Assembly (NCBI GenBank): GCA_951394405.1
Contig: OX596334.1
Location: 1,674,001 to 1,738,000 of the forward strand
Reading direction: 5' to 3'
Length of the DNA: 64,000 bases
DNA from: Coprinellus micaceus
Lineage: Eukaryota; Basidiomycota; Agaricomycetes; Agaricales; Psathyrellaceae
This document shows, piece by piece, positions 12,352-23,923 of this stretch. Under the pieces are notes generated by a model that ran no database searches, was not told the DNA's origin, and worked only from the letters and a program-made list of their open reading frames with translations. A program made the translations under genes and the position numbers. Within the stretch, counting starts at the first letter, position 1, and each line of letters starts with the position of its first letter.

Positions 12352-13872
12352 TCATTGGCCAGCATGCGCAATGTTAATGGGGGCCCACCCTGTTCCATCC
12401 CTTATCCATGCACGGCGACCGGAAGTGACACTGTCGGTATTGACAAACAAATCCCCAATCGCAGCCTCAATGTTGCGTGGGGGCCATAGCATCGCGTAAG
12501 CTGAATTCTGTTCATACCGCAAACTAGCCCCATGTTGAAACTTCCTCAAGGATGTGTCGATCGGATTCGTCGTCGCCGAGGGCAAGGTCATGATAGGAGG
12601 TGGTCGTGATAGTTGCTTGTGCTTGACAAAAAATGACTCAACGCTCCGCGCTCTCTGGCTGGCAGATTCCGTGTGGATGGGAGGAGGTCCTTGCATCGTC
12701 CCTGTTTGCAGGTTAAAATCGGTGGAGGGAAAGGAATGGCTGCGAATGGGAGCCTGGCAACCAGGGTTCGAATCCAGAGCCTGCTGGCCCCACTGGGAGA
12801 CGTCTTGACTTTGGCCCCAATTCCTGGTTTGCCCGGTCAGTGCCGACTGGACCTGGACGGTATGGACCTGCATCTCCACGGGATCGTCCGTTCCGTAATG
12901 GTAATTCACCTGGTCCCCATCTGCCAGAGGTCCTTCTTGTCGGTAGTTGAGCACGTTGGAATGGGTTGGCGCTGCACCGCGGAGCTGCTGGCCGAAACCG
13001 CCTATAATATCCATCGACGAGCCCTCGGCGTTCACTTCCAGTGATTGAAGGGCGGTGGGATGAGGTGGAGGTGGGAATGTCGACTGGTGGGGTCTACAGA
13101 CGGTTGGACCCAGCTGGGAGGAATGGTCCACAGGGTTGGAAGGAGCAATACAATTGCTGAAATAAAGAGAAGGTTTCTCTGGGCCGTGCGGTTGCTCTTG
13201 AGGATAGTTCATGGGGGGATATGCGATCTGGCATTGGTAGGGGATCGATGCCACCACTGGATCCCATGGCGTCGTGCAGCTGTAGAGATGAGGGGAAATG
13301 ACCGACTTGGAGGTGAAATTGGCGTTTCCTTGAAAGGCGAAGGAGGTGTCAGGTAGCGAGTTGGAATGGTTCCATTCATCCTGCATAATGGCAGGGTACC
13401 CGGATTCAGGACGCTGCAGGGGCATCCATTGGTTTGTAGCGCCCCCGAAACCTGCGAGTTCGGCCTCTCCTGCGGGTGGGTGAAATGCAGGGCTCCACTC
13501 CGTCGGGGTGTTCTGGGCCATGGCAGCTGGTGGCCGCACTTCGTGGTCGCCCAGCGAGAAACCAGTGTATGCTCCTGCACCAGGGTGTTGTACCGTCTGA
13601 CATTTGCGGTTAGCGTCATGTTTCTCCGCAGCAGATAAATCGCACAAACTCACGTTTGGGGCCTCATGGTCATCATACATAGCGTTCTTGGCACGGTAAC
13701 TTGCTGTGTCATATGGATCGTACCGCCTTCGAGCATTTGGTGTCCTCCGAGCCTAACCGTGAATCGATCAGGAGGTAAGAAGATGCGAGATTGTAGATAG
13801 TACACGGACCGCACCCCCTTGGGTGGTCAGCGGAGGGACAATCTTGAGGGGGGACTGCTGCTCGTGAAACAT
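12352..13872 (-). CDS. Hypothetical Gln/Pro/Ser-rich protein
   Basis: Predicted complement of join 12352-13596, 13654-13752, 13804-13872, giving 470 aa. Introns are 57 bp (GTGAGT...GCTAAC...GTCAG, divisible by three so the frame reads through) and 51 bp (GTACTA...GGTTAG). The first junction is well supported by its branch point. The 5'-most exon is less certain. The N-terminal 60 residues are basic (NARRRYDPYDTASYRAKNA). The rest is Gln/Pro/Ser/Asn-rich without a recognised domain, in the style of a transcription-factor activation region, but no DNA-binding domain is visible. If the first exon is wrong, translation could begin at the ATG at 13680. Confidence 0.5.
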
Positions 13873-16800
13873 TTCGACTGGTATGAAGGACGCTGCGTCA
13901 CCTTGCGGATGCGCTACTAAACGGCGGCATGGGCCAACTCGGGTTCTATTATATATGGCATCGGGCGGGCGGCACCCATAGTTTCTAATGCGGCTTGGTT
14001 ACCCTCACGGAAGTGTGGGCAAGTGCTTTGTTCGTTTCTGATAAAGCTCCGGTATCAGAAAACTATTCGGATATCGGCCAGGGCCTCACCGTCCAATGGA
14101 AGACTCCCACAGCCGAACTCAACTGTCAGGTGGCAAAAGATTAATAACCATGCAACCCTGAATAGCTCCATATCACACAGTCAGTCTAGGAGACGGATGG
14201 AAGTGGATCGTGATCCCCCTGACCGTTTTGCTTCCTTGCGCAAGGGACAAAGCAATTCAGTTGCCGATTCCAATCGGTAGATCCGATGGGGATCAGCACT
14301 TCGGCATATGGCCGATCCACGAATTATGGCGGCACGGACGCGATTAGCGCCCATTGGAAGCGCGTGACCGTTGACCGTTCCTGCTATGTGATCCGCCGAC
14401 ACGGAGGGGATCTAACCAAATCTGGTGTGAGAACAACGTGCTCGCTTAATTTGGGATTTGGAATAACATCCTGGCAATTTCCTGGGCGCCTATTGGATGT
14501 ACGGCGCTCCTGGTATCCCGGATCTGAAACAAGGGGGATGAGTAGAGGAAGGAAAAGAAAAGAAAAGAGAGGGCCACTCTTAAGACTACGGACAAACGGC
14601 AATAGGCCGAGCAGTCCCGCGGTAGCCGTAGCCTTCCATATTTCAAGATGGGCAGTGGAAAGAGGTTGAGAAAGCGGAGGATATAACGAGGTGACACTGG
14701 GCATCAAATCCTCCTCCTATATCGGTGTGCCCGATCGATTCTCCCACTTATGCACTTTCCGTCATCGGGGCAAACAAGCGCCATCACGGGGTAGATCCTG
14801 AAGTCCCCACGACTCGGAAGCGGTTGGCCTCTCGATTCGCGGGGCTATGCAGGAAAGGGTGTCTGTTTGTGCATGGGTACTGCGCGAAATGGTTTAAAGC
14901 CGAGAGGCTTGGACCAAGCTTTGGCCCACTATAGCAATGGCTCAACGCCATTCCTCACTGCAAGTGGCTGTCCCGGTCCCGCTACCCACAAGAACCATAA
15001 CAGACTTCGCAACGGTGTTCGGTACGGCGTCACCGTGGAATAAAGCGGTGCGGTGGGTAATCATCATTATATGGCATTTTGATAGGGTGGCTCAGGGACG
15101 GCAGCGTCTCCTTGGACAACGCCTTTGGATCCTGTACGTATTCTGATCCGCGAGCCCGCCACCGGACTAACTAATGTGACTTTCTGCGGAAGGCGGGGCT
15201 TGGACGGAGCAAATGCAATTAAGATACATTGAAAGCCTCGGCAGAAACCACCCCCCTGGAATATTTGTGTTTCGTCCGTCCGCATTCTCACTCGTCCTAT
15301 GAATCCATTCTGACCCTTGGTCCCTCGTTTGCTGCTCAGGTATCGGCGATCGTGGCAGGGAATGTCTTGACGGCAATCAACGACTCTTATCCCTTCGGAG
15401 GTGAGCTGGTTTGTTTTCTAGTAGCCTTGTGGTGCTGTACTTATGCCATCTTAGGTGGATTAATGGCGAGGTAAGCCATTCCAAGGGCTAGAGAGTCGAC
15501 GTAAATGGGCTAACAGGAACCAACGGATCCTCCCGCTATGCGGGTCTAGGATTCTGGTACATGACAGTGACATTTTGGCTTTATATGGTCGTATTGACGC
15601 GTAAAACCAGCAGAGGAGCCAGCAACAGGAGATTTTCCAACGGGTCTAAGGCTGAAGCTGGCGAGAAAGGAGCTTCTCGTTCTTGAATACCATTCAGTCG
15701 GTGATGATCAATGTCGAGAAATGTACAGGGTGAGGCAAAGAAAATCGTGATAGAGTCCTAGGATCCACTAATCAAGACCTTCATCTTCAGAGGCTCCATT
15801 TGTAGCAATTAGGATAGTGATACTTAGTTTCACTGTGGATAGTCAACTGGGCCGAAGCCTCGGCAGCTCTCGGCGTAGCCCGGCATTGCGTATTCCTTCC
15901 CACACATACCACAGCCCTGATCCTAAAGTGCACACTCACGCCGTTTTCCTTTACCGACAATGGCACGCTCCCGCTTCGCTGTCCCGCCTGTTACTATCTA
16001 ATTGCCATTTTTCGTTCGTTGGCGTCGTGCCCGTGTCGCGATCAATCAACTCCTCATGAACCCATCTCCACCCCCCACCTCCGTTGCGCTATAAGCCATT
16101 TCATCGTGCTTGTGCCAAACAAAAGCACGGCTCAGAACGAGTTTGAACTCGGACTCCTCTTGGCCATGGACCCAAAGATGTCGACTCCCCGCTTGCCTCT
16201 CACTTGCCTCTCTTGTCTCTGCTTATCGTCCCTAGTCCTGTCACTCATTCAGCGCCTCGACTTACTTCAGTTTCCGTTCCTTTTCTAGGTCAAGTTCAGA
16301 TGTCCCGCAACCTCTCGCAACTCGCTGATTTCAAATTCTAAGATCCCCGATCGGTGCCTCTCACATTTCAAGATATGGCTCATGCCTTCCGCTTCCAACA
16401 GATCCCTCGCGCCTGTCTGCCTATGGTGATAGAAAGGAAGGGGGACCCAAACTGACGAATCTTGCACCAGTAATCTAGGAGCATTCATGTCATGATCATG
16501 ATCATGATGATGCATCATCATCGAGACGCAAGCAGCCAGAACAAGAACGCTTCCAGGCTGGAGAAAGCCCCAGGTTCGTCACCGTTGCTGCTCTAGATAC
16601 CACGGTAGAAGACGTGGCCGAGGAGGTAAATGTGGCCAGACTGGGGAGCACTGCAGTCAGGGACATGCAGGATAGGTCTGCGTGGGTTGATCACGCAGCT
16701 GCCATGAAGGAAGCGGTGATCGAGGTTGACGTTGAGGGAACAGCTGACAGTCGCGTTTCACAAAAAGGAGATCTCCACTCCAGAATTTCCGTAAAGTCTG

Positions 16801-17077
16801 ACCTCAAGGGGCCGACGGAAGTGGGCGATGATTCACTATTGAGATACTCGAAGATTCTACTGAGGTTTACGAGGGTACAATCGGGGGAGCGAAGGAGGCG
16901 GACGAGTTCCAGCACGTCCTCAAAAAGACTTGAAAATCAAGGTTCGACCAGCGGTGCGGCCAAATGCCGGCGAAGGGGGGAGACCCAAGATCGAGCGACA
17001 CGGGTCGTCGAGAGAATACGGACTCTCGAACCTCGTAGAACGTTGGTGCAACCTCACTCCTTCTCAACCTTCAAAGT
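13873..17077. other. About 3.2 kb without a firm gene
   Basis: The best coding-like signal is near 15340-15600 (+): a hydrophobic piece VSAIVAGNVLTAINDSYPFG is followed by GT...AG pairs that could link short exons, suggesting a decayed membrane-protein gene. Frames at 14286-14669 and 16614-17399 lack splice or motif support. A perfect 18-nt palindrome lies at 16504-16521. Confidence 0.25.
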
Positions 17078-17434
17078 ATGCAGACTGTGGAATTCCTCGG
17101 CCCCGCGGCGCTTTTCCCTGTCCCAGAACTCCAGTCACCCCCCTTGGACAGAGGTGGATATTCAATCTTTTTTGTGTCTCGCCATTCCCCTGCGGAACGG
17201 CTTCCACATCGCCAGTGTCCCTCGTCGTGGGCAAGTGGGCAAAGGGGGACCCCTGAGAAGCCGAACTCTATTGAAGTCAGTCTCCACAGGGACATTGTCA
17301 CAGGTGCGTATAAAGCAGCTTAGAACGCTTCTCTGGCTGACCCAGTCGTCGTTATCCAGAACTTGGAGCGTGATTCCCAGCCTTTACCCGCCTGGCTGAA
17401 ATGGCTGTATCGTTGCAATTCTGCCCCGCAGTAG
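17078..17434 (+). CDS. Small hypothetical protein
   Basis: Possible join 17078-17303, 17346-17434, giving 104 aa. The 42-bp intron (GTGCGT...CTGACCCAG) restores a frame whose second exon reads NLERDSQPLPAWLKWLYR, which has the composition of real protein. The start is an ATG followed by QTVEFLGPAALF. No homologous family is recognised. The neighbouring frames at 16614-17399 and 17401-17703 could instead represent other exons, so the model is tentative. Confidence 0.3.
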
Positions 17435-17895
17435 CGATTGCTTGGCCCTCCAAAGATGTGATCATATACTGCTTGAACAACGGGTGGGGTCTTGGGCCGT
17501 GGGCCTGTCATTCCATCCAGATTGTCCATGCACTCCGTGGCACTGAAGGTGCCCAATCACGTTGCGAGGATCAGAAACAGGCTCGACTGCTGAACGACAT
17601 GGTTTTGTCACGCTTGAAGGGGTCGTTGCATGTCAGGCGTGGCGGAGAACTTATGCTTCATGTTGGCGTATACGGTGATCGAAGTGCTGCGTACGATCGA
17701 TAGCCCCGGGGGCTTGCCTTGTAGGGTAGGGTATCACCAGGTAGACAGCGACAGCGGTGTCTCCGCCTCGTAATCGCGGTCTCTCCCCTAGATCGTCATC
17801 GCATTCTACCAATCCTGGCCCTAGAGTCTCACAAGGTTCTGATCGTGAACGGTGATTTTAGACCGTGACTATTACTTTAAATCCTCAACGCAGGG

Positions 17896-18243
17896 TAGTC
17901 TCGGCGACCCATCCGTTTTCGTTCGCAAATCCAAAAAAGGATTTGCTACCGCCAACGTCTGGGAGCCAACCGCCTCCCTGCCTTCGGTGAATTGTCGGCG
18001 GGTTTTGCCCTTTCGTTGGGCGTTTTGGATGCTTAGTCAGCCTGGTGACGCGCCAATTTCGTGCGCGTTGATATCTCTCTCTTCCTTTCTTTACATCTGC
18101 TATCGTTATCCTATGCCCCCCACCCCTGGGATCGATGCAAAAATACACATATGGTCTCCGATCTCAACTGGCACCAAGCCTGAACCTCCCCCCTCTCGGA
18201 TTCCTGTATTCAGATGGCGAAAACGGATGGGTCGCCGAGACTA
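17896..18243. mobile_element. Mutator-like MITE, 348 bp, with 9-bp target duplications
   Basis: Perfect 26-bp terminal inverted repeats begin TAGTCTCGGCGACCCATC. The right arm reads CGAAAACGGATGGGTCGCCG followed by AGACTA. The element is flanked on both sides by the direct 9-mer AACGCAGGG (17887-17895 and 18244-18252). A 9-bp duplication with long TIRs is the hallmark of Mutator/MULE transposition. The interior has no transposase, so the copy is non-autonomous. Perfect TIRs and target duplication suggest a fairly recent insertion. Confidence 0.8.
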
Positions 18244-18267
18244 AACGCAGGGTATCACACATGGGAG

Positions 18268-18694
18268 GCCCAGCCAAAGATCTAAACAGACGCAAACGAA
18301 CTCGCGACGTCCCCTTAATATAGATAAGATAAGGCCTCGCTTCGCTCTGGCCTCCAATGAGACAGTTACACCCTACGACCTCACCACATCCAGCTCAACT
18401 CAACCCAACTTGAACCCGATTGCCGATTGAGCGCAATATAAAGGAACAGATCGGCGGGCGACGAAGCGGTGCTTGGCGCTGGGCGTCGTAATCGAACAAC
18501 GGCATTACAGGAGACCGTACAATCATGCAAACAGAGGGAAGCTCCATGGAGGAAATGTGCAGGTTCGAAATAGGGAAAGCAAATGGTCAAAGCTGCAGAG
18601 TATATATATAGTACGCACGTTGCAGTAAAGGGTCCAAGCAAGGACCCAAACAGATTCAAACGAATTCGCGACATCTGCTTAATATAATAGTAAT
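18268..18694. repeat. Pair of diverged direct repeats, about 62 bp each
   Basis: 18268-18329 and 18630-18694 share an AAACAGA-AAACGAA-TCGCGAC core followed by a CTTAATATA box. They lie between the MULE-like MITE and the 3' end of the RING gene. Function is unknown; they could be remnants of a repeat or duplicated promoter-like sequence. Confidence 0.5.
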
Positions 18695-18970
18695 AATAAT
18701 AATTTCTTGCTTGGGCCCTCAAGTTTCTGTCTCTTGCGCTCTTCCTTGCATTACCTGTCTCCCCATCATCGCCGTTTCCTCACTGCTCCAGTTTACTCAC
18801 TCTCAGTTGGATTTGATGTCATGATCCAGGCTGCCCTGCTTGACCAATTATAATTACTCTGCGGCTGCGTCAACGCGCCGGGAACTGGTTGGATCATGAT
18901 CATGATCCAAGTCGCCCGCAAAGGTCCTAACGCATAGCCCTTATTTACAATTTCGATCAAATCATGTATC

Positions 18971-20676
18971 CTAAGGAAGAAAGAGGTGTTCAAACACGCG
19001 TAAACCGGCGATTTCTCCTGGGACAGCGTTGTGTGCCTCGAGTCGCTCTTGAAGTTCGAGAGACATCTCTCGGATGTACCCACGGAGGATATAATCAACT
19101 TGAGGAGGAGCGTCGACCTTCGAGTCTTCGCGACACATCGGGCACGAATAAATAAAAAAGGGGCGTGGATTCTTTCCGTGATCTTGGATCGCCCTTCTCA
19201 AGAGGTGCTGCTCACCCCGCGTTGTGGGTACGTTTCTGCAGGCCAGCCGTTCATGGCGGCAGCACTGGCCCCTGAGCTTTCCCAGCCTCGCGGATAGTTG
19301 CGCCTGGAAATGGTGGAGTAAGCAGCACCCGCAATAGGTATGTCCGCAAGTGAGCCTAAGATGTATGAGTCAACAGTGAGAAGGAGTAGGCTGAAAAGAG
19401 CTCAAATAATTGCCACTTACGTGAATGGCGATAGCATGAGATCGCCACATATTCCACACGAGGAGTGGGCGATGAAGGTTGCAACCATCTAGGTCGCTAT
19501 CAGCTATCCGAGTGACTTGGGGCAAGAACCGAACCCAGTCGAATTTGATATTGAACTCACCCTATCGACATTTCTATCAAAATCAGAGGACACGGACCCT
19601 GGAGCAGCGTTTTCACGCCTCCTTGGCGCACGATGAGGTTCGCGAAATTCATCTTCACTTCTTGGGAAAGTGGTCGAAACCACCGTCATAGAAAGGTCAG
19701 GATCATCGACATCGATAGCCCTCAAGGTTGAGGACCCTGGGGCTGCGTTTTCACGTGTCCTTGGCACACGTTGAGGTTCGCGAAACTCATCTTGATGTCT
19801 TGGGGGAGCTGTCGAAACCACGACGGTCGAAAGTCCAGGGCCATCGACATCGATGGCCCTCGAAGCTCCAGAGCCCGAGTCCTCAGACCCCGAGGGTGGT
19901 CGGAGATCCACCGAACCAGGTGCAGATGGTGAAGAAAGTTCACTGGTTTCGCAGGGCGGCGATGTTCTGGCGGTCAAAGACGCAGACGTCGCCTGCAATA
20001 CAGGAGAAGATCCTATTCCTGATGAATTGCGGTGGTCGGAGCTATGGGACGGCGGGACGGAGACAGGTGCGGTGCTTGTAGCTTCCCCAGAGACAGGCGA
20101 CCGCGTCCGCACGACCGGGGCGAGCGGCGGTACCAGGCAAGATTGTCGAGGAGGGGGGATCGGTGGTGGCGTTGCTACGGATGACCGGGAAATCGTGGGA
20201 GATGGCGCCCGCAAGGCTGAAGTGAAGGGCGGCCAGGGTTGAGGAAAATGAGGCGGTGATGGTGCGTGCAAGACTGAAGCGATGGGAAGCTCCAAGATGG
20301 CTTGACGATGAAGGGGTGGCGATGGCGATGGTTCACGTACGTGTACACTTGGCGCAAAGGGTCCTAACACAAAGGGCGGCATGAGATGCTGTGACCTCAA
20401 AAGAGCAGGAGGAGGGGTTGGCATCCGCAGAACCGAAGCAAAGGGCGATATGGGTATAAGAGGCGGAAGATGGTGAGAAGACGGATGTGGGACGCGAAGG
20501 ATTGAAGCATAGCGAGTTGTATGAAGAACCCGTTCACAGGCTACATGGGGGCAACCAGAGGTGGGTTGTACCACATAGGCTGCCGAGGCTGAGGTGGTAT
20601 GGTCGCGGTGGTAAGAGTGATGTTCGTTACATACACAGGAATCGCACGTCTGTGTGCTTTGGGAAGCTCTGTGCAT
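18971..20676 (-). CDS. RING-finger protein with long Pro/Ser-rich N-terminus
   Basis: Predicted complement of join 18971-19355, 19421-19488, 19561-20676, giving 522 aa. Introns are 65 and 72 bp (GTAAGT...CTTAG; GTGAGT...CCTAG). Residues 1-372 are low-complexity, with six or more degenerate copies of an A-S-V-L-R-x-P-S-P-P motif and a tandem 46-residue duplication. The C-terminus holds a C3HC4-type RING: C383, C386, C398, H400, C403, C406, C466, C469 (CGICGD, CGHTYCGCC, CPMC). The gap between the sixth and seventh ligands is unusually long (59 residues) and has extra Cys/His. RING proteins usually act as E3 ubiquitin ligases, but the substrate is unknown. A TATAAA box lies about 45 nt upstream. 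The RING part and exon borders match the gene at 54344-55223. Confidence 0.7.
19595..19870 (-). repeat. 138-bp in-frame tandem duplication
   Basis: Two 138-bp units (19595-19732 and 19733-19870) inside the first exon of the RING gene encode near-identical 46-residue blocks, each with RAIDVDxPxLS, DEFREPxR and RENAAPGS. The period is a multiple of three, so the reading frame is kept. Confidence 0.8.
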
Positions 20677-20719
20677 GACGAAGACGAGATTTAGATTCGG
20701 AAGACTGGAGGGGGTTCAA

Positions 20720-20725
20720 TTTATA
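20720..20725 (-). promoter_or_regulatory. TATA box (TATAAA)
   Basis: TATAAA on the minus strand, about 45 nt before the ATG at 20676 of the RING gene. Confidence 0.5.
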
Positions 20726-21004
20726 TCCGCTAGCCCACATAGTAGGCCTTGATGAATCGTCACGCCTCATATCGAGATTGAGAAATGTGCAAGGAAGATT
20801 CCTTGGTATTGTTCAAGTTTGGCCCGGAATAACCCTGTCTATGGGAAGATCAGATCTCTTTTCCCAATTCGGTAGTAGACATATTTGGTTGCCGATCGTG
20901 ATGACGACGATCTCATACTTCCCCTTCATGACCACTGGTAATACTCAGTCGTACAATGCCTTCTCCCCCCTTGGTCTCGAATAACCCATCCTCCTCCTCC
21001 CAAA

Positions 21005-23516
21005 ATGACCACAGGCCTCCACCCTAGACACCACCGTAAGCAGAAGCACAATCTAGCGCCTCGTGAAAGGAGCAACGTCGAGAAGGCAGTACAGCACTCA
21101 GCAGCTGTTCGAGCGAAAGGGAAAACGAAAGCCTCCACACTACGCAGGGACAACATGCGGTTCATGGCAGTACGGCCCGATCTTTTCGATGTGCGTAGAG
21201 CACGTCGTGTGTGGGTGGTCGATGGGACTTTAACTGATCATACTGTCCCGTAGACACCAATCCCTGGATTGGGAGATTCAACCGACGAGCATACATTGTC
21301 TGCCAGTGAGGGAGCTCCGTCACCGAGAACTGGAGAAAGGACATCTTCATCTGTGAGCATAGTCGCCGTGACCCATTTCTATTCTCCTCAATAGGTCTAA
21401 TTCACCATCGCGTGACAGGGACCCAGCCTGAGCCGTGGTTTGCAACCAGGAGAGCACAGACAGGTCTCAATGGTTTCACCTTCTCCCTCGAGCACATCTA
21501 GGCCAAGCAGCGATCGGCACCACTCTCAACGGCATCATCCTGGCTCCCTCACTGGAGCCTCCTCACCTATGTCACTCCGTAAGTCTAGTATCATCTCTCC
21601 GAATCGAATGACGACTCTCTCTCCAGTGTCGCGGCCTTTATCTCCTTCCCCCGCCGAGCGTCATGTTAGTCGGTGGGAGGGCTCTACAAAGGACCTTCGC
21701 ACTTCTCAGGAACCGGTCGGAGGGTTTTCTCGAGGTTTCTCCCCTTTCCACGACCTCCCTTTCGGTTCGGGGCACCGATACGCAAGTTATTTCTCCATCA
21801 GAGGCATTGTGAGAGGGACTGACCCTACCGAGCAGCCGTCGCCTAGAAATGGAGATGCGCAACGACGGTCATCGCTTACCGAGGACCGACGTCACGACGA
21901 CACAACTGAACCTACTACGACACATCCATCGAGAGAGAGAGAGGGCCCTCAAACTGACGTTGACCGACGATACTCTCCTTTCGTTACCCTTTCGGACAAT
22001 CCGATTAATCAGGTACGTACGACGGATATCTATGGATGCGCGCCCATGAAGAGGATCGACATTTAGCAGACAACCCCATGGTGGCGCTCGCCTTCTCGGT
22101 GGCGTTCGCCCTCTATCGATATCAGCCATGAAATGGGAACCCCCGTGCATGCTGGGCAGGTTGCGCGGGCCGATGGTGCGGAACTGCAGCAGCACTTGGA
22201 TATGAATTCAACGCACTTCGGGATGCCTGAGGACAATGCCGATCTCGTAGGTAGAACTACCTTCGATTCAAGTGCCACGAGCTGATGCAGTTTTTTAGGT
22301 CATGGAAGACGGCTTTCCCGGACCAGGCAACGGTGGAGACGCCCACGGAAATGATCCTTATCGCAGATTATCCGCACTTGAAGACCGGGTTGACCTGCAA
22401 AGCCAAAAGTTGGATGCAACAAACACGAAGCTGGACCTTCTTTGTGACTTGATTCAGCACCTAACAGGCCCCGAGTCTAGTTATGGGGGAGACAGCGGCA
22501 CACCATCCCGGATTTCTGGCCGAAGTCCTTCGGTGTTGGCGGTCAATTCTTCTGGGCCCCACGCATCCCGGAATCGTGCCGCACCTACTCTGTTGGTTCT
22601 TGGATCTCGACCGGATCCTCAAGCCAATCGGTCTCCACCACAGGTCCAGAACAATGTCATAACTCGACGTCGCGCCCGCGCAGAGCTTCGGATCGAAAGG
22701 GCCATCGATGCTCATTGGAAGACGTTAATGTCGACATACCAGTTACCCGAGCGAGGTGTGGTGAAAGGATATAAATTGGAAAATGGCAAGGCCTGCAGCG
22801 AGAACATTTTTCAGCCCGACCACAGGGAAACCGTGAGGTCGCCATGGAATACCAGCGTCGTGGAAGTGTTCGTCGATTCACTGCTCTCTTCCAATCACCC
22901 CCATATACCCACTCCTCCGACTCCCGAAATGCGAATAGCCGTTTTTCGCCTTGCCTTCTCTCAACTCAGGTCCTGGCGAGCAAAGCAATTACTCACCGCA
23001 GACGAAGAGAAGGCAAAGCTTAGGGAGAAACGGAGATACGAACGTCGTCGCCAATCGTATTTCAGGCGCGTGAACATTGCTTCCCTTCACACTGATACTC
23101 GCCGACACCTTCAGATGCTTTCATACCTCGGTCCCAATGGAATGTCCTCGGACGAAAGCGACCACGAGAAGGCCAATGGCATCGCACAATATCGAATCAA
23201 ACCCAAAGACTGGCGACACCCAGACCTTGTGCGGTGTGTCCGAGTCTTAGATGCTCTCCATCGCAAAGACCGGTTTCAGGGTGACGATGACGACAACGCT
23301 GCTGAACCTGGTGCTCCAATCCGTTTGACCGCCGGACCTGGTGCTCCAACCCACTTGAGGGTAGAGGGGGGCTCTCATTCGACGCGCAAGCCAAAGAAGG
23401 GCCTTCCAGGCTGTTTTTACAACCCAGATCTCTTGAAGATGCCCGAGGCTGAACGATTGCAGGTCATACCCAGTGAGCCGTATGACTTCGGGCATACTGC
23501 TAGCGTCATCGAGTAA
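21005..23516 (+). CDS. Hypothetical coiled-coil protein, five exons
   Basis: Predicted join 21005-21190, 21254-21352, 21419-22012, 22067-22246, 22299-23516, giving 758 aa. All four introns (63, 66, 54, 52 bp) are phase 0. The N-terminal half is Ser/Pro/Arg-rich and probably disordered. A heptad-like helix (RRLSALEDRVDLQSQKLD, then LDLLCDLIQHL) sits near the start of exon 5. The C-terminal part is folded-looking and basic (KLREKRRYERRRQSYFRR), with conserved-looking Trp/His residues. I do not recognise a named domain. An alternative 3' end uses a GTAAGT donor at 23513 and an acceptor at 23566, adding 19 codons and stopping at 23624. The last 100 bp overlap a minus-strand frame. Confidence 0.6.
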
Positions 23517-23923
23517 GTCCTCACACTCATTGCCTTCGGAACGTTGTCGTGATCACTCACTTGTAGGATGGCAAGGCCGAAGAACGGCGATGCGAGTAGA
23601 TTAGGTCCATTTCCAGAGATGTAGGACCGTTCTGTTGCATATATCTGGTTCGGCGTCGCCTTGCACACTTTCATGCCTCCATCGTCCGACGTGTTAAACG
23701 TGAGGCTGACATCTGGCCGCGTTTCTTGACGCGGCTCAGGGAAGGAGAGTTCATACCCTGCCAGTGCTCGACTCTGCAACCCGATTTCCAATGCGGGGGC
23801 GGCGGGCTTTCGTGCGTTTAGGTTTGGCCTGGCGAACCCCACACTGGCCTCTTTGTGAAACATGATTAACACGTGTTTTGTCCCCGACCCATCGATATAA
23901 CAGGCGTGGAGTATTGTGTCCAT
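23417..23923 (-). CDS. Hypothetical protein, last exon of a minus-strand gene
   Basis: An ATG-started frame of 168 aa (MDTILHACYIDGSGTKHVLI...) with balanced composition. Upstream minus-strand segments also look coding: 23930-24089 (GHVDVEGKAGYSNKGG), 24300-24430 (RMRYFMFGHSRYSFQTSGQF) and 24480-24694 (IYLVYGWHNARTIGIYF, then EKRRRRRKG). The real gene may therefore be a multi-exon unit running from about 24,700 to 23,417. I could not fix all junctions. It is convergent with, and overlaps by about 100 bp, the plus-strand 758-aa gene. No family is recognised. Confidence 0.4.
   Translation of the reverse strand: MDTILHACYIDGSGTKHVLIMFHKEASVGFARPNLNARKPAAPALEIGLQSRALAGYELSFPEPRQETRPDVSLTFNTSDDGGMKVCKATPNQIYATERSYISGNGPNLLASPFFGLAILQVSDHDNVPKAMSVRTYSMTLAVCPKSYGSLGMTCNRSASGIFKRSGL

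Noticed and set aside
12762..12775. GGTTCGAATCC, a perfect tRNA B-box
   Set aside because: Lies inside a long coding exon with no A-box or cloverleaf around it.
12673..13356. Plus-strand frames of 103-123 codons
   Set aside because: Antisense to the long minus-strand frame at 12352-13596, which is longer and spliceable.
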